From: Streptomyces sp. CMB-StM0423 | GTDB lineage: Bacteria; Actinomycetota; Actinomycetes; Streptomycetales; Streptomycetaceae | NCBI RefSeq assembly: GCF_002847285.1 | Contig: NZ_CP025407.1 | Coordinates: forward strand, 4,930,501 to 4,994,500 | DNA length: 64,000 nucleotides | Direction of reading: 5' to 3' | In this document: positions 49,674-58,373 of the stretch, piece by piece | How positions within the stretch are numbered: the first letter of the stretch is position 1 | Layout: each line of letters opens with the position of its first letter | The notes under the pieces: generated by a model | What the model was told of the DNA's origin: nothing | Databases searched by the model: none | What the model saw: the letters and a program-made list of their open reading frames with translations, nothing else | Program-made: the position numbers and the translations under genes

Positions 49674-50648
49674 ATGCGCGCCGATCGCCTGGTCTCGCTG
49701 GTCCTGCTGCTCCGCCAGCGCGGCCGGCTCTCCGCGGCCACGCTCGCGCGCGAGCTGGAGGTCTCCACCCGCACCGTGCTGCGCGACATCGAGGCCCTGT
49801 CCGCGGCCGGCGTGCCGGTGCACTCCGAGCGCGGCCGGCACGGCGGGTTCGCGCTGCTGCCCGGGTTCCGTACGGAGCTGACCGGGCTCAACCACGACGA
49901 GGCCCTGGCCCTCCTCATCGCCGGATCGCGGCGCGGCGCACAGGCGTTCGGGCTCGGCTCGGCGCTCGCGTCGGCGATGCTCAAGGTGGTCGACGCGCTG
50001 CCGCCCGGCTACCGCGACACCGCCGCGGGGGTCGCGGAACGGCTCCTCGTCGACCCCGAGACCGACCTCCTCGCCCGCCCGCTCACCGCCGACGAGGTAC
50101 CGGACGACGTGCTGGCCGCCATCCGCGGCGCCGTGTTCGCCGGCCGGAAGCTGCGGATCCGCTACGCCCCCGAGGGGCGGGCCGCGGCGTGGCGCACGGT
50201 CGACCCGATCGGCCTGGTGACCGTACGGGACAAGGGCTACCTGCTCGCCGCCCGCGACGGCGCCGACCGCACCTACCGCCTCTCGCGGGTCCGCGCCGCG
50301 GAGGAACTCCCCGAACCCGCGCAGCGCCCCGAGCGCGTCGACCTCGACCGGGTGTGGCAGGAGCGGAGCGCCCGGTTCCGCAGCGGCGGGGACCAGGTCG
50401 CCGTGGCGGTACGGATCACGCCCCGGCGCCGCGAGGAGCTGGTGGGCACCGCGCTCGCCGTACTCGCCGAGGACGTGGAGCCGGACGGGCGGCTGCGGCT
50501 GGAGGCAGCGTTCCAGGACGCGCGGCACGCCGAGTGGGCGGTGTGGCAACTCGCGACGGACGCCGAGGCGTTGACCCCCGAGTGGCTGCGTACGGCCCTG
50601 CGCGACCGCGCCGCGGCCCTCGCCGCCCGCTACGCGTCGCCGTCCTGA
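49674..50648 (+). CDS. WYL-domain transcriptional regulator (YafY type)
   Basis: A 324-residue regulator: winged HTH (RADRLVSLVLLLRQRGRLSAATLARELEVSTRTVLRDIEALSAAGVPVHSERGRHGGFALL), middle helical part and a WYL domain (RKLRIRYAPEGRAAAWRTVDPIGLVTVRDKGYLLAARDGADRTYRLSRV) with a C-terminal WCX-like extension. WYL domains bind nucleic acids or small ligands. ATG 49674 has no strong ribosome-binding site; the promoter is AT-rich here (TATATC, ATTTTTTCGT). It is divergent from the RidA gene and probably controls it. Confidence 0.9.
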   Translation: MRADRLVSLVLLLRQRGRLSAATLARELEVSTRTVLRDIEALSAAGVPVHSERGRHGGFALLPGFRTELTGLNHDEALALLIAGSRRGAQAFGLGSALASAMLKVVDALPPGYRDTAAGVAERLLVDPETDLLARPLTADEVPDDVLAAIRGAVFAGRKLRIRYAPEGRAAAWRTVDPIGLVTVRDKGYLLAARDGADRTYRLSRVRAAEELPEPAQRPERVDLDRVWQERSARFRSGGDQVAVAVRITPRRREELVGTALAVLAEDVEPDGRLRLEAAFQDARHAEWAVWQLATDAEALTPEWLRTALRDRAAALAARYASPS

Positions 50649-50784
50649 ACCCGGGCCGCCGCCGCCAGGCCGCGCCCTCTGATGCCGTTCGGTGACAGAA
50701 CCGGCACCCGGCACGCACGTCCGGACCCCATAATGCCTTTGACTTCACGCCCGGTTGACTACGGGCCGACCACGGGGGAACTCC

Positions 50785-51429
50785 ATGCACCGCACCATCG
50801 CGTCCACCGCCGCAGCCGTCGCACTCGCCACCGTCCTCACGGCGTGCGGGGGTTCCGACCTCTCCGTCGGGGACGGCGGCGACGTCGAATCCACCCAGGG
50901 CCCGGACGCCGCCGCCGACGCCGGCGCCGTGCCGTCCGCCGAGCAGACGCCCGACGTCGCGCCCAGCAGCTCGGAGCCGTTCGGCGCCAAGGTCGGCGAC
51001 ACCCTCTCGCTGGAGGGCGCGGCCGGCCTGGGCGGCTCGGGGCGCGTACAGAGCGACACCACGCTGAACGCGTACGAGGACGACGCGGAACCGGCGATGC
51101 CCATCTTCGGGGCGGGCCCCGGGCAGCGCCTGGTCGCGGCGGAGTTCACGATCCTCAGCACCGGCGACACCGTCTACGACGACCCCGGCAACATCGGGGC
51201 GCAGGTCGTCGACGCCGACGGGAACGCCTACGCCGCCAAGCCCGGCGACCCCACCGCGGGGACGTCCCTGCCCATCAACATCTACCTTCCGCCGGGCGAG
51301 GAGGCCACCGGCTGGATGATCTTCGACGTGCCGGAGGACGCGGAGATCACGAGCGTGACGTACCAGATGGACCCTCTTCTGCAGCCCGACGACAAGCAGA
51401 ACAGGGGCACCTGGACGCTCCTCGACTGA
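50785..51429 (+). CDS. Putative lipoprotein
   Basis: A 214-residue lipoprotein with an N-terminal signal and lipobox (ATVLTAC-GGSD, Cys near residue 21), an acidic Ala-rich spacer and a C-terminal beta domain (SGRVQSDTTLNAYEDDAEPAMPIFGAGPGQRLVAAEFTILSTGDTVYDDPGNIGAQVVDADGNAY..., MIFDVPEDAEITSVTYQMDP) similar in style to DUF4352 telomeric/secreted proteins. It should sit on the outer face of the membrane. ATG 50785 has GGGGGAAC upstream. Convergent with the next gene. Confidence 0.8.
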   Translation: MHRTIASTAAAVALATVLTACGGSDLSVGDGGDVESTQGPDAAADAGAVPSAEQTPDVAPSSSEPFGAKVGDTLSLEGAAGLGGSGRVQSDTTLNAYEDDAEPAMPIFGAGPGQRLVAAEFTILSTGDTVYDDPGNIGAQVVDADGNAYAAKPGDPTAGTSLPINIYLPPGEEATGWMIFDVPEDAEITSVTYQMDPLLQPDDKQNRGTWTLLD

Positions 51430-51438
51430 GGCGGTCCG

Positions 51439-52491
51439 CTACGGCGGCGGGGTCAGGCTGATCGTGAACTCCTGCTCTGCCCCGTCCGAGCACCGCGTCT
51501 GGGCCATCTCGGCGCCGGGAGCGGTGTCCTCCTCGCGCGGCGCCAGACACGCGCCGGTGTCCGGGCGGATACGGAAGCGCCTCTCCTCGCCCTCGCCGGC
51601 CGCTTCGAGGCGGAAGCGCTGCGCCGGGTCGTCGTCGGCGCACGCCTCGCGCGGTTCGAGCAACCCCCGGCCGGGGCCCTCGCGCATCGCGGTCAGGCAG
51701 CCGATGCCGTGCTCCGGGTGGTGCCACTGGATCTGTACGGCGCCCTCGCCGACCGGTTCGAGGTAGACCCGCGGCAGGGCCGCCTCCGCGCAGGGCTGCT
51801 GGGCCGCGACCGCCGTGCGGTAGCGGCCCGTACGGTCCGTACCCTCCGTGACGCACAGTTCGGGACTGCGGGCCGGGCGGATCTCCGCCCAACTGCCCAC
51901 GGCCTTGAGACCGAGCCCGGGCACCGCGGGGTTGCCGACCGCCGCGCGCGGCTCGCCGGGACCGGAGTCATCCGGCAGCAGCGCCTGTACGCCCAGCGCG
52001 CCCCCGGCGCCGATCGCCACCGCCGCCAGCAGCGCGGCGGCCCACCGCCACCGCGGGACGGGCCCGGACGCGGGCGGCGGTGGCTCGCCGCCCTCGTCCT
52101 TCTCGGGTGGCGGCGGCGCGTGTTCGTGGGTCGCGATGCGGCGGCGCGCCTCCAGCCACGGGCCGACGTCCTGTTCCGCCAGGCCGCACGCGCGGGTGAA
52201 GGCGTCGACGAAGCGCTCGCGGGGGAGCGTGGTCCGGCCGAGGGTGGTGGCGATGGTGCTGGCCGGGAGGGAGTCGGCGTGCGTGCCGGCCTTGGCCTCC
52301 AGCTCGCGGTACGTCAGCCCGGACCAGGTGCGCAACTCCCGCAGCGCGGCGAGGTACTCGGCGCGGGTACGAAGCTGCCCCGGCCGGGGCGCCCGCGGGG
52401 GCTCCGGCTGCACCGGCCGCGGCCCTGGCAAGCCGTCCTCCTCGTGGATCACGACCCCAGCATGGCGGCGCGGGCGGTCGCCCGCGACCAT
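51439..52491 (-). CDS. HTH membrane protein with beta-trefoil (ricin-like) extracellular domain
   Basis: A 350-residue protein from ATG 52491. The N-terminal XRE-like region (ALRELRTWSGLTYRELEAKAGTHADSLPASTIATTLGRTTLPRERFVDAFTRACG) is cytoplasmic; a membrane helix follows (RWAAALLAAVAIGAGGALGVQALL), then a C-terminal domain of about 150 residues with RICIN-type repeats (LCVTEGTDRTGRYRTAVAAQQPC, GCLTAMREGPGRG, ACLAPREEDTAPGAEMAQTRCSD). It has a transmembrane regulator layout common in Streptomyces. Alternative GTG start at 52452. The 5' region has two palindromes (52469-52486 and 52512-52566). Confidence 0.75.
   Translation of the reverse strand: MVAGDRPRRHAGVVIHEEDGLPGPRPVQPEPPRAPRPGQLRTRAEYLAALRELRTWSGLTYRELEAKAGTHADSLPASTIATTLGRTTLPRERFVDAFTRACGLAEQDVGPWLEARRRIATHEHAPPPPEKDEGGEPPPPASGPVPRWRWAAALLAAVAIGAGGALGVQALLPDDSGPGEPRAAVGNPAVPGLGLKAVGSWAEIRPARSPELCVTEGTDRTGRYRTAVAAQQPCAEAALPRVYLEPVGEGAVQIQWHHPEHGIGCLTAMREGPGRGLLEPREACADDDPAQRFRLEAAGEGEERRFRIRPDTGACLAPREEDTAPGAEMAQTRCSDGAEQEFTISLTPPP
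52469..52486 (-). repeat. Short hairpin in the 5' end of the HTH membrane gene
   Basis: CGCGGGCG-GT-CGCCCGCG, 8-bp perfect arms, within the first codons if the start is 52491, or in the leader if it is 52452. Confidence 0.5.
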
Positions 52492-52511
52492 GAAATCGGC
52501 CTTGTTCGCGG

Positions 52512-52566
52512 GGCGTTCGCGCCCGTTCGGAACAGGTGAGCCCTGTTCCGAACGGACGCGAACGCC
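52512..52566. promoter_or_regulatory. 55-bp near-perfect palindrome
   Basis: A 10-bp outer stem (52512-52521 with 52557-52566), one mismatch (C/A), and a 14-bp inner stem (52523-52536 with 52542-52555) around a 5-base loop TGAGC. In all, 24 of 25 positions of each arm pair. The core is GTTCGGAACAGG/CCTGTTCCGAAC. It lies 20 bases upstream of the ATG at 52491. Candidate operator, attenuator or recombination site. Confidence 0.7.
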
Positions 52567-52870
52567 GATCCGCCTTGTCAGGTCCGCGCCGCGGCGCACA
52601 TTCTCGGTCCCAGTCGCCGCAACCGCTCGGCGGCGGGGCCGGATACGGGGGCCGGCCGCGTTACGCCGGGCGCACGGCGAGCCGGTCCCGGCCCCGGGAC
52701 CGGCACGGGCCGGGGCCGTCGCGGGGGAGCCGGCCCCGGCCTCGGCCCTGGCCCCGGCGCAGGCGGTGAGCGCCGTCAGGGGCCCCGCGCGGGGGGCGGG
52801 GCCCCGGTCGGTACCCGGAACGCCTCGGGCTCTGCGGCCTGTCAGCGGGCGTACGTCTCGTCGGCGGCCC
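52567..52870. other. Gap with GC-rich hairpins, no gene
   Basis: About 300 bases between the HTH membrane gene and the GNAT gene, upstream of the first and downstream of the second. It holds several small hairpins (for example GGTCCCGG-CC-CCGGGACC) that may end transcription of the GNAT gene on the minus strand. No reading frame looks coding. Confidence 0.4.
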
Positions 52871-53788
52871 TCACGGGCCGTCGGCGCGGGGGCGGGTGAA
52901 GGCGTGGAGGACGTCGATCTCGGTGAAGCCCGCGCGGTCGTAGAGCGCGGCCGCGGCCGTACGGTCCCGGATGTCCTGGGCCGTGGCGTCGGTGTCGTCG
53001 TCGTCCAGCAGCAGGATGACCTGCCTCGCCCGCAGGTCGTCCGTCAGCGTGGCGAGCGCGGAGCCGAGGAGGCGGCGGGCGAGGCCGCGGCCGCGGGCGT
53101 GCTCCTCGACGCCGATCCACCACAGGGCGCCGTAGCCGCCGTGGCCGCCGACGAGGGCTTCGGCGACGACGGCGTCGCCCCGCGCGTCCCGTACGGTCAA
53201 CTGCCGCTTCCGCGGGTCGTCGTCGGGGCTGGGGCCCACGAGGAGGCCCGGGACGCGGGGGAGTTCGGGGGCGGGGAGCCCGCGGCGGAGGTAGCGCCAG
53301 CGGCGGTGGTCGGCGAAGCCGGCGCCGACGAGGGCGGCGCGGGTGGCGGGCCGGTGGCGTACGGGCAGGCACTCCAGGCCCAGGGTGAGGGCGGAGGTGA
53401 TGTGGAAGGCGTCGACGGCGCGGGGCGCGAGGGCGGCGACGGCGTGGTCGGCCAGCGCGCGGGCGACGGGGGCCCGTTCGCGGCAGTGGCCCCAGAGGAT
53501 CAGCCCGGTGTCGTCGTGGGGGCGCAGCGCGTACGACACGACGCCGTGTACGCCGCCGCCGGGGCTCTCGGCGACGGCGGTGACGGGCGGGTCCAGCTCG
53601 GCCCACCAGTCGGCGTCGGCGCGCGACCGCCCGGCGAGGGCATCGGCGAGCATGGCGTGGGTGGCAGTCGGCTGCCCGGGGAGCCGGTCGGCGTTGACGA
53701 GTTCGAGGACGGCGGGCCCGTCTGCGGGCGCGTAGGGCCGGACGGTGAGGCGGGCGGGGGAGGGCGGGGCGAGGGGGCGACGACGCAT
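52871..53788 (-). CDS. GNAT-family acetyltransferase, two-domain
   Basis: A 305-residue protein. An N-terminal GNAT-like half (RLTVRPYAPADGPAVLELVNADRL...) and a C-terminal GNAT core (ALWWIGVEEHARGRGLARRLLGSALATLTDDLRARQVILLLDDDD..ALYDRAGFTEIDVLHAFTRP) with motif A IGVEEHARGRGLARR. It starts directly after the TAG of the HxlR gene (stop ending at 53789, ATG at 53788), so it is expressed with that regulator. Substrate unknown; could be an antibiotic or peptide N-acetyltransferase. Confidence 0.85.
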   Translation of the reverse strand: MRRRPLAPPSPARLTVRPYAPADGPAVLELVNADRLPGQPTATHAMLADALAGRSRADADWWAELDPPVTAVAESPGGGVHGVVSYALRPHDDTGLILWGHCRERAPVARALADHAVAALAPRAVDAFHITSALTLGLECLPVRHRPATRAALVGAGFADHRRWRYLRRGLPAPELPRVPGLLVGPSPDDDPRKRQLTVRDARGDAVVAEALVGGHGGYGALWWIGVEEHARGRGLARRLLGSALATLTDDLRARQVILLLDDDDTDATAQDIRDRTAAAALYDRAGFTEIDVLHAFTRPRADGP

Positions 53789-54472
53789 CTACCGGGCCTG
53801 CCGGTCGCCGCCGCGGGCAGGGGCGGGGACGGGCCAGCGGTGGGTCGGCCCCCCGGCGGTCGGCGCACGGTCGGCGAGCGGGCCGGGGCGCTGCTCACCG
53901 GAGGCCGCCGCGGCGGGCAGTGCGCCGGGGGGCCGGCCTTCGGCGGGCCGCCGAGCGGGGGTGGCCCGCGGGCGGGGGTGCTCCTCGCCGGGGGCAGGCG
54001 CGCCGGAGGCTCGCGCGGCGGCGGCCTGCGGGCCGGGGTCGCGCTCGTCGGCGTCCTGGCCGGCGGCAGCCTGCTCGTCGACGGCCCGGCCGTCGACGAC
54101 CCGGCCGACGGGCGCTTCCGCACCGGCGGCCCGCGCCGCGGCGACCCGCTCCCGGCCCCAGTCCGCCAGCGGCACCAGCGCGGCGTTCAGCCGGGCACCG
54201 GAGGCCGTCAGGGAGTACTCGACGCGGGGCGGCACCTCCTCGTACGACACCCGCCGGACGATCCCGTCCGCCTCCATCTCGCGCAGGTGCGAGGCGAGGA
54301 CCTTCTCCGTGACGCCGGGCAGCAGGCGGCGGAGTTCGCCGAAGCGGCGGGCGGGGCGGTCGTCGAGCGCCCAGAGGATCAGCACCTTCCACTTGCCGCC
54401 GATGATCTCCATCGCGGCGTCGATGCCGCAGACGTGGCCGTCGGGCGCACCGGGCCGGTTCAGCGTGGTCAT
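53789..54472 (-). CDS. HxlR-family regulator with low-complexity tail
   Basis: A 227-residue regulator. Residues 1-120 form the HxlR winged HTH (CGIDAAMEIIGGKWKVLILWALDDRPARRFGELRRLLPGVTEKVLASHLREMEADGIVRRVSYEEVPPRVEYSLTASGARL) with the Cys near the N-terminus that may be redox-active. The last 105 residues are Ala/Arg/Gly/Pro-rich and are absent from normal members (about 110-130 residues), probably a repeat-driven extension. Start 54472 is the ATG of MTTLNRPGAP. It is divergent from the imine reductase and adjacent to the GNAT gene. Confidence 0.87.
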   Translation of the reverse strand: MTTLNRPGAPDGHVCGIDAAMEIIGGKWKVLILWALDDRPARRFGELRRLLPGVTEKVLASHLREMEADGIVRRVSYEEVPPRVEYSLTASGARLNAALVPLADWGRERVAAARAAGAEAPVGRVVDGRAVDEQAAAGQDADERDPGPQAAAARASGAPAPGEEHPRPRATPARRPAEGRPPGALPAAAASGEQRPGPLADRAPTAGGPTHRWPVPAPARGGDRQAR

Positions 54473-54547
54473 GCTCTCCCCTCCTACTTCCGCACCCACG
54501 GACCCCCGCCGAGGTGCTCGCTCACCCCAGGGTAACCACCCACTCCG

Positions 54548-54559
54548 AAGTGCGTACTT
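54548..54559 (+). promoter_or_regulatory. Candidate HxlR operator
   Basis: AAGT-GCGT-ACTT, a small palindrome with the AAGT/ACTT halves, 35 bases before the imine reductase start. It matches the style of HxlR-family sites in which GTAC-like halves face each other. Binding is inferred. Confidence 0.4.
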
Positions 54560-54593
54560 GATCCTTTACGGGCCTGTGACCAGCCTTGTCGTC

Positions 54594-55475
54594 ATGACAC
54601 CGCACACTGTTGACAAGACCCCCGTGACCCTCCTCGGCCTCGGCGCGATGGGCACCGCGCTGGCCCGCACCTGGCTCGCCGCCGGCCACCCGACGACCGT
54701 CTGGAACCGCACCCCCGCCCGCGCCGAAGCACTCGCCGCCGAGGGCGCCCGCAGGGCGGACGGCCCGGCGGCGGCGGTCGAGGCGAGCACCCTCGTCGTC
54801 GTCTGCCTGCTGGACGACGTGTCGGTCGGCGAGGTCCTGGCCGGCACGGACCTCGCCGGCAAGGACGTGGTCAACCTGACCACCTCGACCCCCGCCCAGG
54901 CCCGTACGCGCGCGGCGTGGGCGGCCGACCGGGGCGCGCGCTACCTGGATGGCGGGATCATGGCCGTACCGCCGATGATCGGCGTCCCGGAGACCGGCGG
55001 CTACGTGCTCTACAGCGGCCCGCGCGACGTCTTCGACCACCACCGCGACACCCTGGCGGTCCCGGCCGGCGCCACCTACGTCGGCGAGGACCCGGGCTTC
55101 GCGGCGCTGCACGACGTGGCGCTGCTGAGCGCCATGTACGGCATGCACGCGGGCTCCGCCCACGCCTTCGCCCTGCTCCGGCGCGAAGCCGTCGACCCGG
55201 TGGACTTCGCCCCGCTGCTGGCCGGCTGGCTCACGGCGATGGCCCAGTCGGTCCACCAGACCGCCGCCCAGCTCCGCGACGGCGACTACACGGAGGGCGT
55301 CGTCTCCAACCTCGCCATGCAGGTGGCCGGCACGCCCACGTTCCTCGACACGGCCCGCCAGCAGGGCGTGAGCCCCGAACTCCTGACCCCGTACTTCGAA
55401 CTGATGCGCCGCCGCCTCACGGAAGGCAAGGCCGACGAGGGCCTGACCGGCCTGGTCGATCTCCTCCTGCGCTGA
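54594..55475 (+). CDS. NAD(P)-dependent oxidoreductase, imine reductase-like
   Basis: A 293-residue enzyme of the 6-phosphogluconate dehydrogenase/3-hydroxyisobutyrate dehydrogenase superfamily. Rossmann motif GLGAMGTALARTWLAAGHPTTVWNRTP (NADP-type, Arg in NRTP), then a helical C-terminal domain (VHQTAAQLRDGDYTEGVVSNLAMQVAG). Lys of the dehydrogenase family is replaced near LLSAMYGMHAG, as in imine reductases. It likely reduces cyclic imines or related compounds. It is divergent from the HxlR regulator. ATG 54594. Confidence 0.9.
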   Translation: MTPHTVDKTPVTLLGLGAMGTALARTWLAAGHPTTVWNRTPARAEALAAEGARRADGPAAAVEASTLVVVCLLDDVSVGEVLAGTDLAGKDVVNLTTSTPAQARTRAAWAADRGARYLDGGIMAVPPMIGVPETGGYVLYSGPRDVFDHHRDTLAVPAGATYVGEDPGFAALHDVALLSAMYGMHAGSAHAFALLRREAVDPVDFAPLLAGWLTAMAQSVHQTAAQLRDGDYTEGVVSNLAMQVAGTPTFLDTARQQGVSPELLTPYFELMRRRLTEGKADEGLTGLVDLLLR

Positions 55476-55495
55476 GGCCGCCCCGCCCGCGGGAG

Positions 55496-58147
55496 TCAGC
55501 GCCGGGCGGTGCCCTTTCCGGCGTCGAGGGCGTAGACGCAGCGGTCTTTACTACAGGCGTAGACGACGCCGTTGGCGACGACGGGGGAGCCGGTGATCTC
55601 GCCGTCGGTGGCGAGTTTCCAGCGGAGTTGGCCGCCGACGGCGTCGACGGCGTAGATGCAGTGGTCCGCGGAGCCGAAGTGGACGCGGCCGTCGGCGGCG
55701 ACGGGGGCGCCGATGAGGTCGCCGCGGGTGGCGAAGCGCCACATCGGGGTGCCGGCGACGGCGTCGAGGGTGTAGAGGGCGGCGCCGCTGCCGACGTGGA
55801 CGTGGTTGTCGGCGACGAGGACGGGTTCGATGGACTGGCGGGCCTCGGTGGCGATGCGCCAGCGTTCGCGGCCGTCGGCGGCGTCGAGGGCGTAGACGGT
55901 GCCGAGGTGGTCGGCGACGAAGACGCCGCCGCCGGTCAGCGCCGCGCCCGGGGCGTACGCGGGCGGGCTGAGGATCACCGCGGGGGCCTCGAACGTCCAG
56001 CGCAGCGTGCCGTACGCGGCGTCCAGGGCGAGGACCCGCTTGCCGGCGGCGGCGAAGACCGTGGGTCCTGCGGCCACGTCGTCGGCGGGGTGCAGCCGCA
56101 CCGGGACGCCGCCGCAGGCGGCGGCGTCGCCGATGGGGTAGGACCAGCGTTCGGCGCCGGAGCGGGTGTCCAGGGCGCGCAGCCGGCCGTCGCCCCAGAC
56201 GTAGACCGTGCCGTCGTGGGCCAGCGGCCCGGCTTCCTGGGTCTCGAACCCCGTCTGGGCGCCGCTGTGTTCCCACAGCGGCTCGCCGGTGGCGGCGTGC
56301 CGGGCCTGGAGGCCGCCGCCGCGGGTGCCGGTGACGACGGTGCCGGCGGCGACCTGGAGCGAGTACACCCAGCCGCCGGTGCCGTGGCGCCAGCGCTCGC
56401 GGCCGTCGGCGGCGTCCAGGGCGTACAGGCTGGGGCCGTCCGAGGCGTGGATCAGGCCCTCGGACAGCGCCATGGACCAGGCGACCTCGCGGGTCTTGAA
56501 CTGCCGCCTGCCGCTGGTCACATCCAGGGCGTGGACCTCGAAGGAGGTGACGTAGAGCAGGTTTCCGGAGACGACGGGCTTGCCCCACACGTCGTTGGAC
56601 ATCCGGAACCGCCACGGCCGCCACCGCGCCGGCTCCTGCGGCGGCGCCTCGGCCGGGGGCGTGGGTGCGGTGGTGGGCGGGGAGCCGGCGGGCGGGTGGC
56701 CGCCGGAGTGCGCGGCGGGCGCCTGCTGGGTGCCGGGCGCCGCGGCCGAGCCGCGGGGCCGGGCCCAGCCCAGGTCGAGCCCGCCGTCCGCGGCGGCGCG
56801 GGCGCGGGCCGCGCGGGCGTCCACGACGCGGGGTCCGGGGCCGATGGGCACGGGGGCGCCGGCCAACTGGACGTCGGCGCCGGGGGCCTGCGGCGGCGCG
56901 GCGGCGGACGCGGGGGCCGGCTGCGGGGGCACGCGCTCCGGCGGCGCCGCGGGGGGTGCGGCCGCGGCGCCGCCGGGCGCAGCATGGGCGGGCCCCGCGC
57001 CGCCGGGGCCGTGGGCGGGTCCTGACCCGGGTGGCCCGGCGTGCCGCCCGGGGGCGGAGTGCGGTGCGGAGTGCGGTGCCGGCTGGGGTACGGAGTGGGG
57101 CGCCGACTGCGGTACGCCCCCCGCCCCCGGACCCGCCGACGGCGGGTGCGCGGGCCGCGGCGGCATCGACCGGCGCGAGGCGGAGGACCCCCGCGACCCT
57201 CCGTGCCGCCCCGAAGAACCCCCGTGCGCCCCGGCCCCGCCCAGCGTGGCCGCGGCTCCCCGGCGCGTCTCGATCATCCGGATCGCCGTACGCGGTAGCC
57301 ACGCCGACGCCGTACCGCTGTCGTCACCCGCGGCGCCGAACAGGTGCGGCGCCAGGTCGGACTGCAGCGCCTCCGGCGAGGGCCGTTGGTCGGCGGTCAT
57401 CTGCATGCACGCCTCGATGAGCGGCCGCAGCTCACCCGGCAGCCCCTCCAGGTCGGGCCCCTCGCGCAGCAGCATGAACACGGTCTCGACGGGGTTCGCG
57501 CCGTGGAACGGCGCGTGGCCCGTAGCGGCGAAGACGAGGGTGGAGCCGAGTGAGAAGACGTCGCTGGCACCCGTCACGCTGCGCGAGTCGCGCGCCTGTT
57601 CCGGCGACATGTACGCGGGCGTGCCGACGGCGACGTTGGTCATGGTCAGCCGGGTGTTGGAGACCCCGGACGCGATACCGAAGTCGATCACGCGCGGCCC
57701 GTCCTCCAGGACCAGCACGTTGGACGGCTTGAGGTCGCGGTGGACGAGCCCGGCGCCGTGGATGGACTGCAGCGCCTCCGCGACGCCCGCGGCGATCCAC
57801 CGCACGGCCTTCGGCGGCAGCGGACCGCAGTCGTTGACCATCTCCTCCAGCGAGGGCGCGGGCATGTACGCGGTGGCGAGCCACGGCACGGCGGCGCGCG
57901 GGTCGGCGTCGACGACGGGGGCGGTGTAGAAGCCGCTGACGGCCCGGGCGGCCTCGACCTCGCGGGTGAAGCGCACGCGGAAGAGCTGGTCCTCGGCGAG
58001 CTCGGTGCGGACAGTCTTGATCGCTACGCGGCGGCCGGAGGCCGACCGCGCGAGATAGACGAGACCCATCCCGCCGGCGCCCAGCCTGCCGAGCACCTCG
58101 AAAGGACCGATCCGCCTCGGGTCGTGCTGCGCAAGCTGCTCGACCAC
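55496..58147 (-). CDS. afsK: AfsK Ser/Thr protein kinase
   Basis: An 883-residue membrane-associated kinase. The kinase domain covers about residues 1-275: GRLGAGGMGLVYLA, VAIKTVRTE (Lys), HRDLKPSN, DFGIASG and the activation loop TMTNVAVGTPAYMSPEQ with the Thr autophosphorylated in AfsK of S. coelicolor. The N-terminus and the kinase domain match that protein almost residue for residue by memory. A Pro/Ala/Gly-rich linker of about 240 residues follows, then a beta-propeller of PQQ-like repeats (LYALDAADGRERWR and similar units, seven or eight). AfsK phosphorylates AfsR and thus controls antibiotic production. Start GTG 58147 is preferred because GGGGAGG sits 11 bases upstream; GTG 58159 has it too close. 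Confidence 0.93.
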   Translation of the reverse strand: MVEQLAQHDPRRIGPFEVLGRLGAGGMGLVYLARSASGRRVAIKTVRTELAEDQLFRVRFTREVEAARAVSGFYTAPVVDADPRAAVPWLATAYMPAPSLEEMVNDCGPLPPKAVRWIAAGVAEALQSIHGAGLVHRDLKPSNVLVLEDGPRVIDFGIASGVSNTRLTMTNVAVGTPAYMSPEQARDSRSVTGASDVFSLGSTLVFAATGHAPFHGANPVETVFMLLREGPDLEGLPGELRPLIEACMQMTADQRPSPEALQSDLAPHLFGAAGDDSGTASAWLPRTAIRMIETRRGAAATLGGAGAHGGSSGRHGGSRGSSASRRSMPPRPAHPPSAGPGAGGVPQSAPHSVPQPAPHSAPHSAPGRHAGPPGSGPAHGPGGAGPAHAAPGGAAAAPPAAPPERVPPQPAPASAAAPPQAPGADVQLAGAPVPIGPGPRVVDARAARARAAADGGLDLGWARPRGSAAAPGTQQAPAAHSGGHPPAGSPPTTAPTPPAEAPPQEPARWRPWRFRMSNDVWGKPVVSGNLLYVTSFEVHALDVTSGRRQFKTREVAWSMALSEGLIHASDGPSLYALDAADGRERWRHGTGGWVYSLQVAAGTVVTGTRGGGLQARHAATGEPLWEHSGAQTGFETQEAGPLAHDGTVYVWGDGRLRALDTRSGAERWSYPIGDAAACGGVPVRLHPADDVAAGPTVFAAAGKRVLALDAAYGTLRWTFEAPAVILSPPAYAPGAALTGGGVFVADHLGTVYALDAADGRERWRIATEARQSIEPVLVADNHVHVGSGAALYTLDAVAGTPMWRFATRGDLIGAPVAADGRVHFGSADHCIYAVDAVGGQLRWKLATDGEITGSPVVANGVVYACSKDRCVYALDAGKGTARR

Positions 58148-58159
58148 GTAACCATCCAC

Positions 58160-58329
58160 CTCCCCGTGGGGGGCTCCCGGAACCGGGCCCCCCTGCAGCC
58201 TCTCACCGCAGGCGTACGGCCGTCAGTCCCGAAAGTACGCCTGCCGATTCTCCACTCCGGAACGCGCCGGGGCTAACCCGGGGGGCGGCTCCGGACACCG
58301 CCGCCCCTGGAACCGCCGGGTCCGGTGGA
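58160..58329. other. Gap between AfsK and the VOC gene
   Basis: Leader/promoter of AfsK; no convincing gene. Contains the AGTACG segment and no strong palindrome. Confidence 0.3.
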
Positions 58330-58357
58330 GCCCCGCGGGCCGCGCGGCGCGCGGGGC
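58330..58357 (-). terminator. Hairpin terminator of the VOC gene
   Basis: Stem GCCCCGCG/CGCGGGGC (58330-58337 and 58350-58357), 8 bp, 17 bases past the stop of the VOC gene on the minus strand. No U-run. Confidence 0.5.
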
Positions 58358-58373
58358 GCGGGACAGCACCGGG

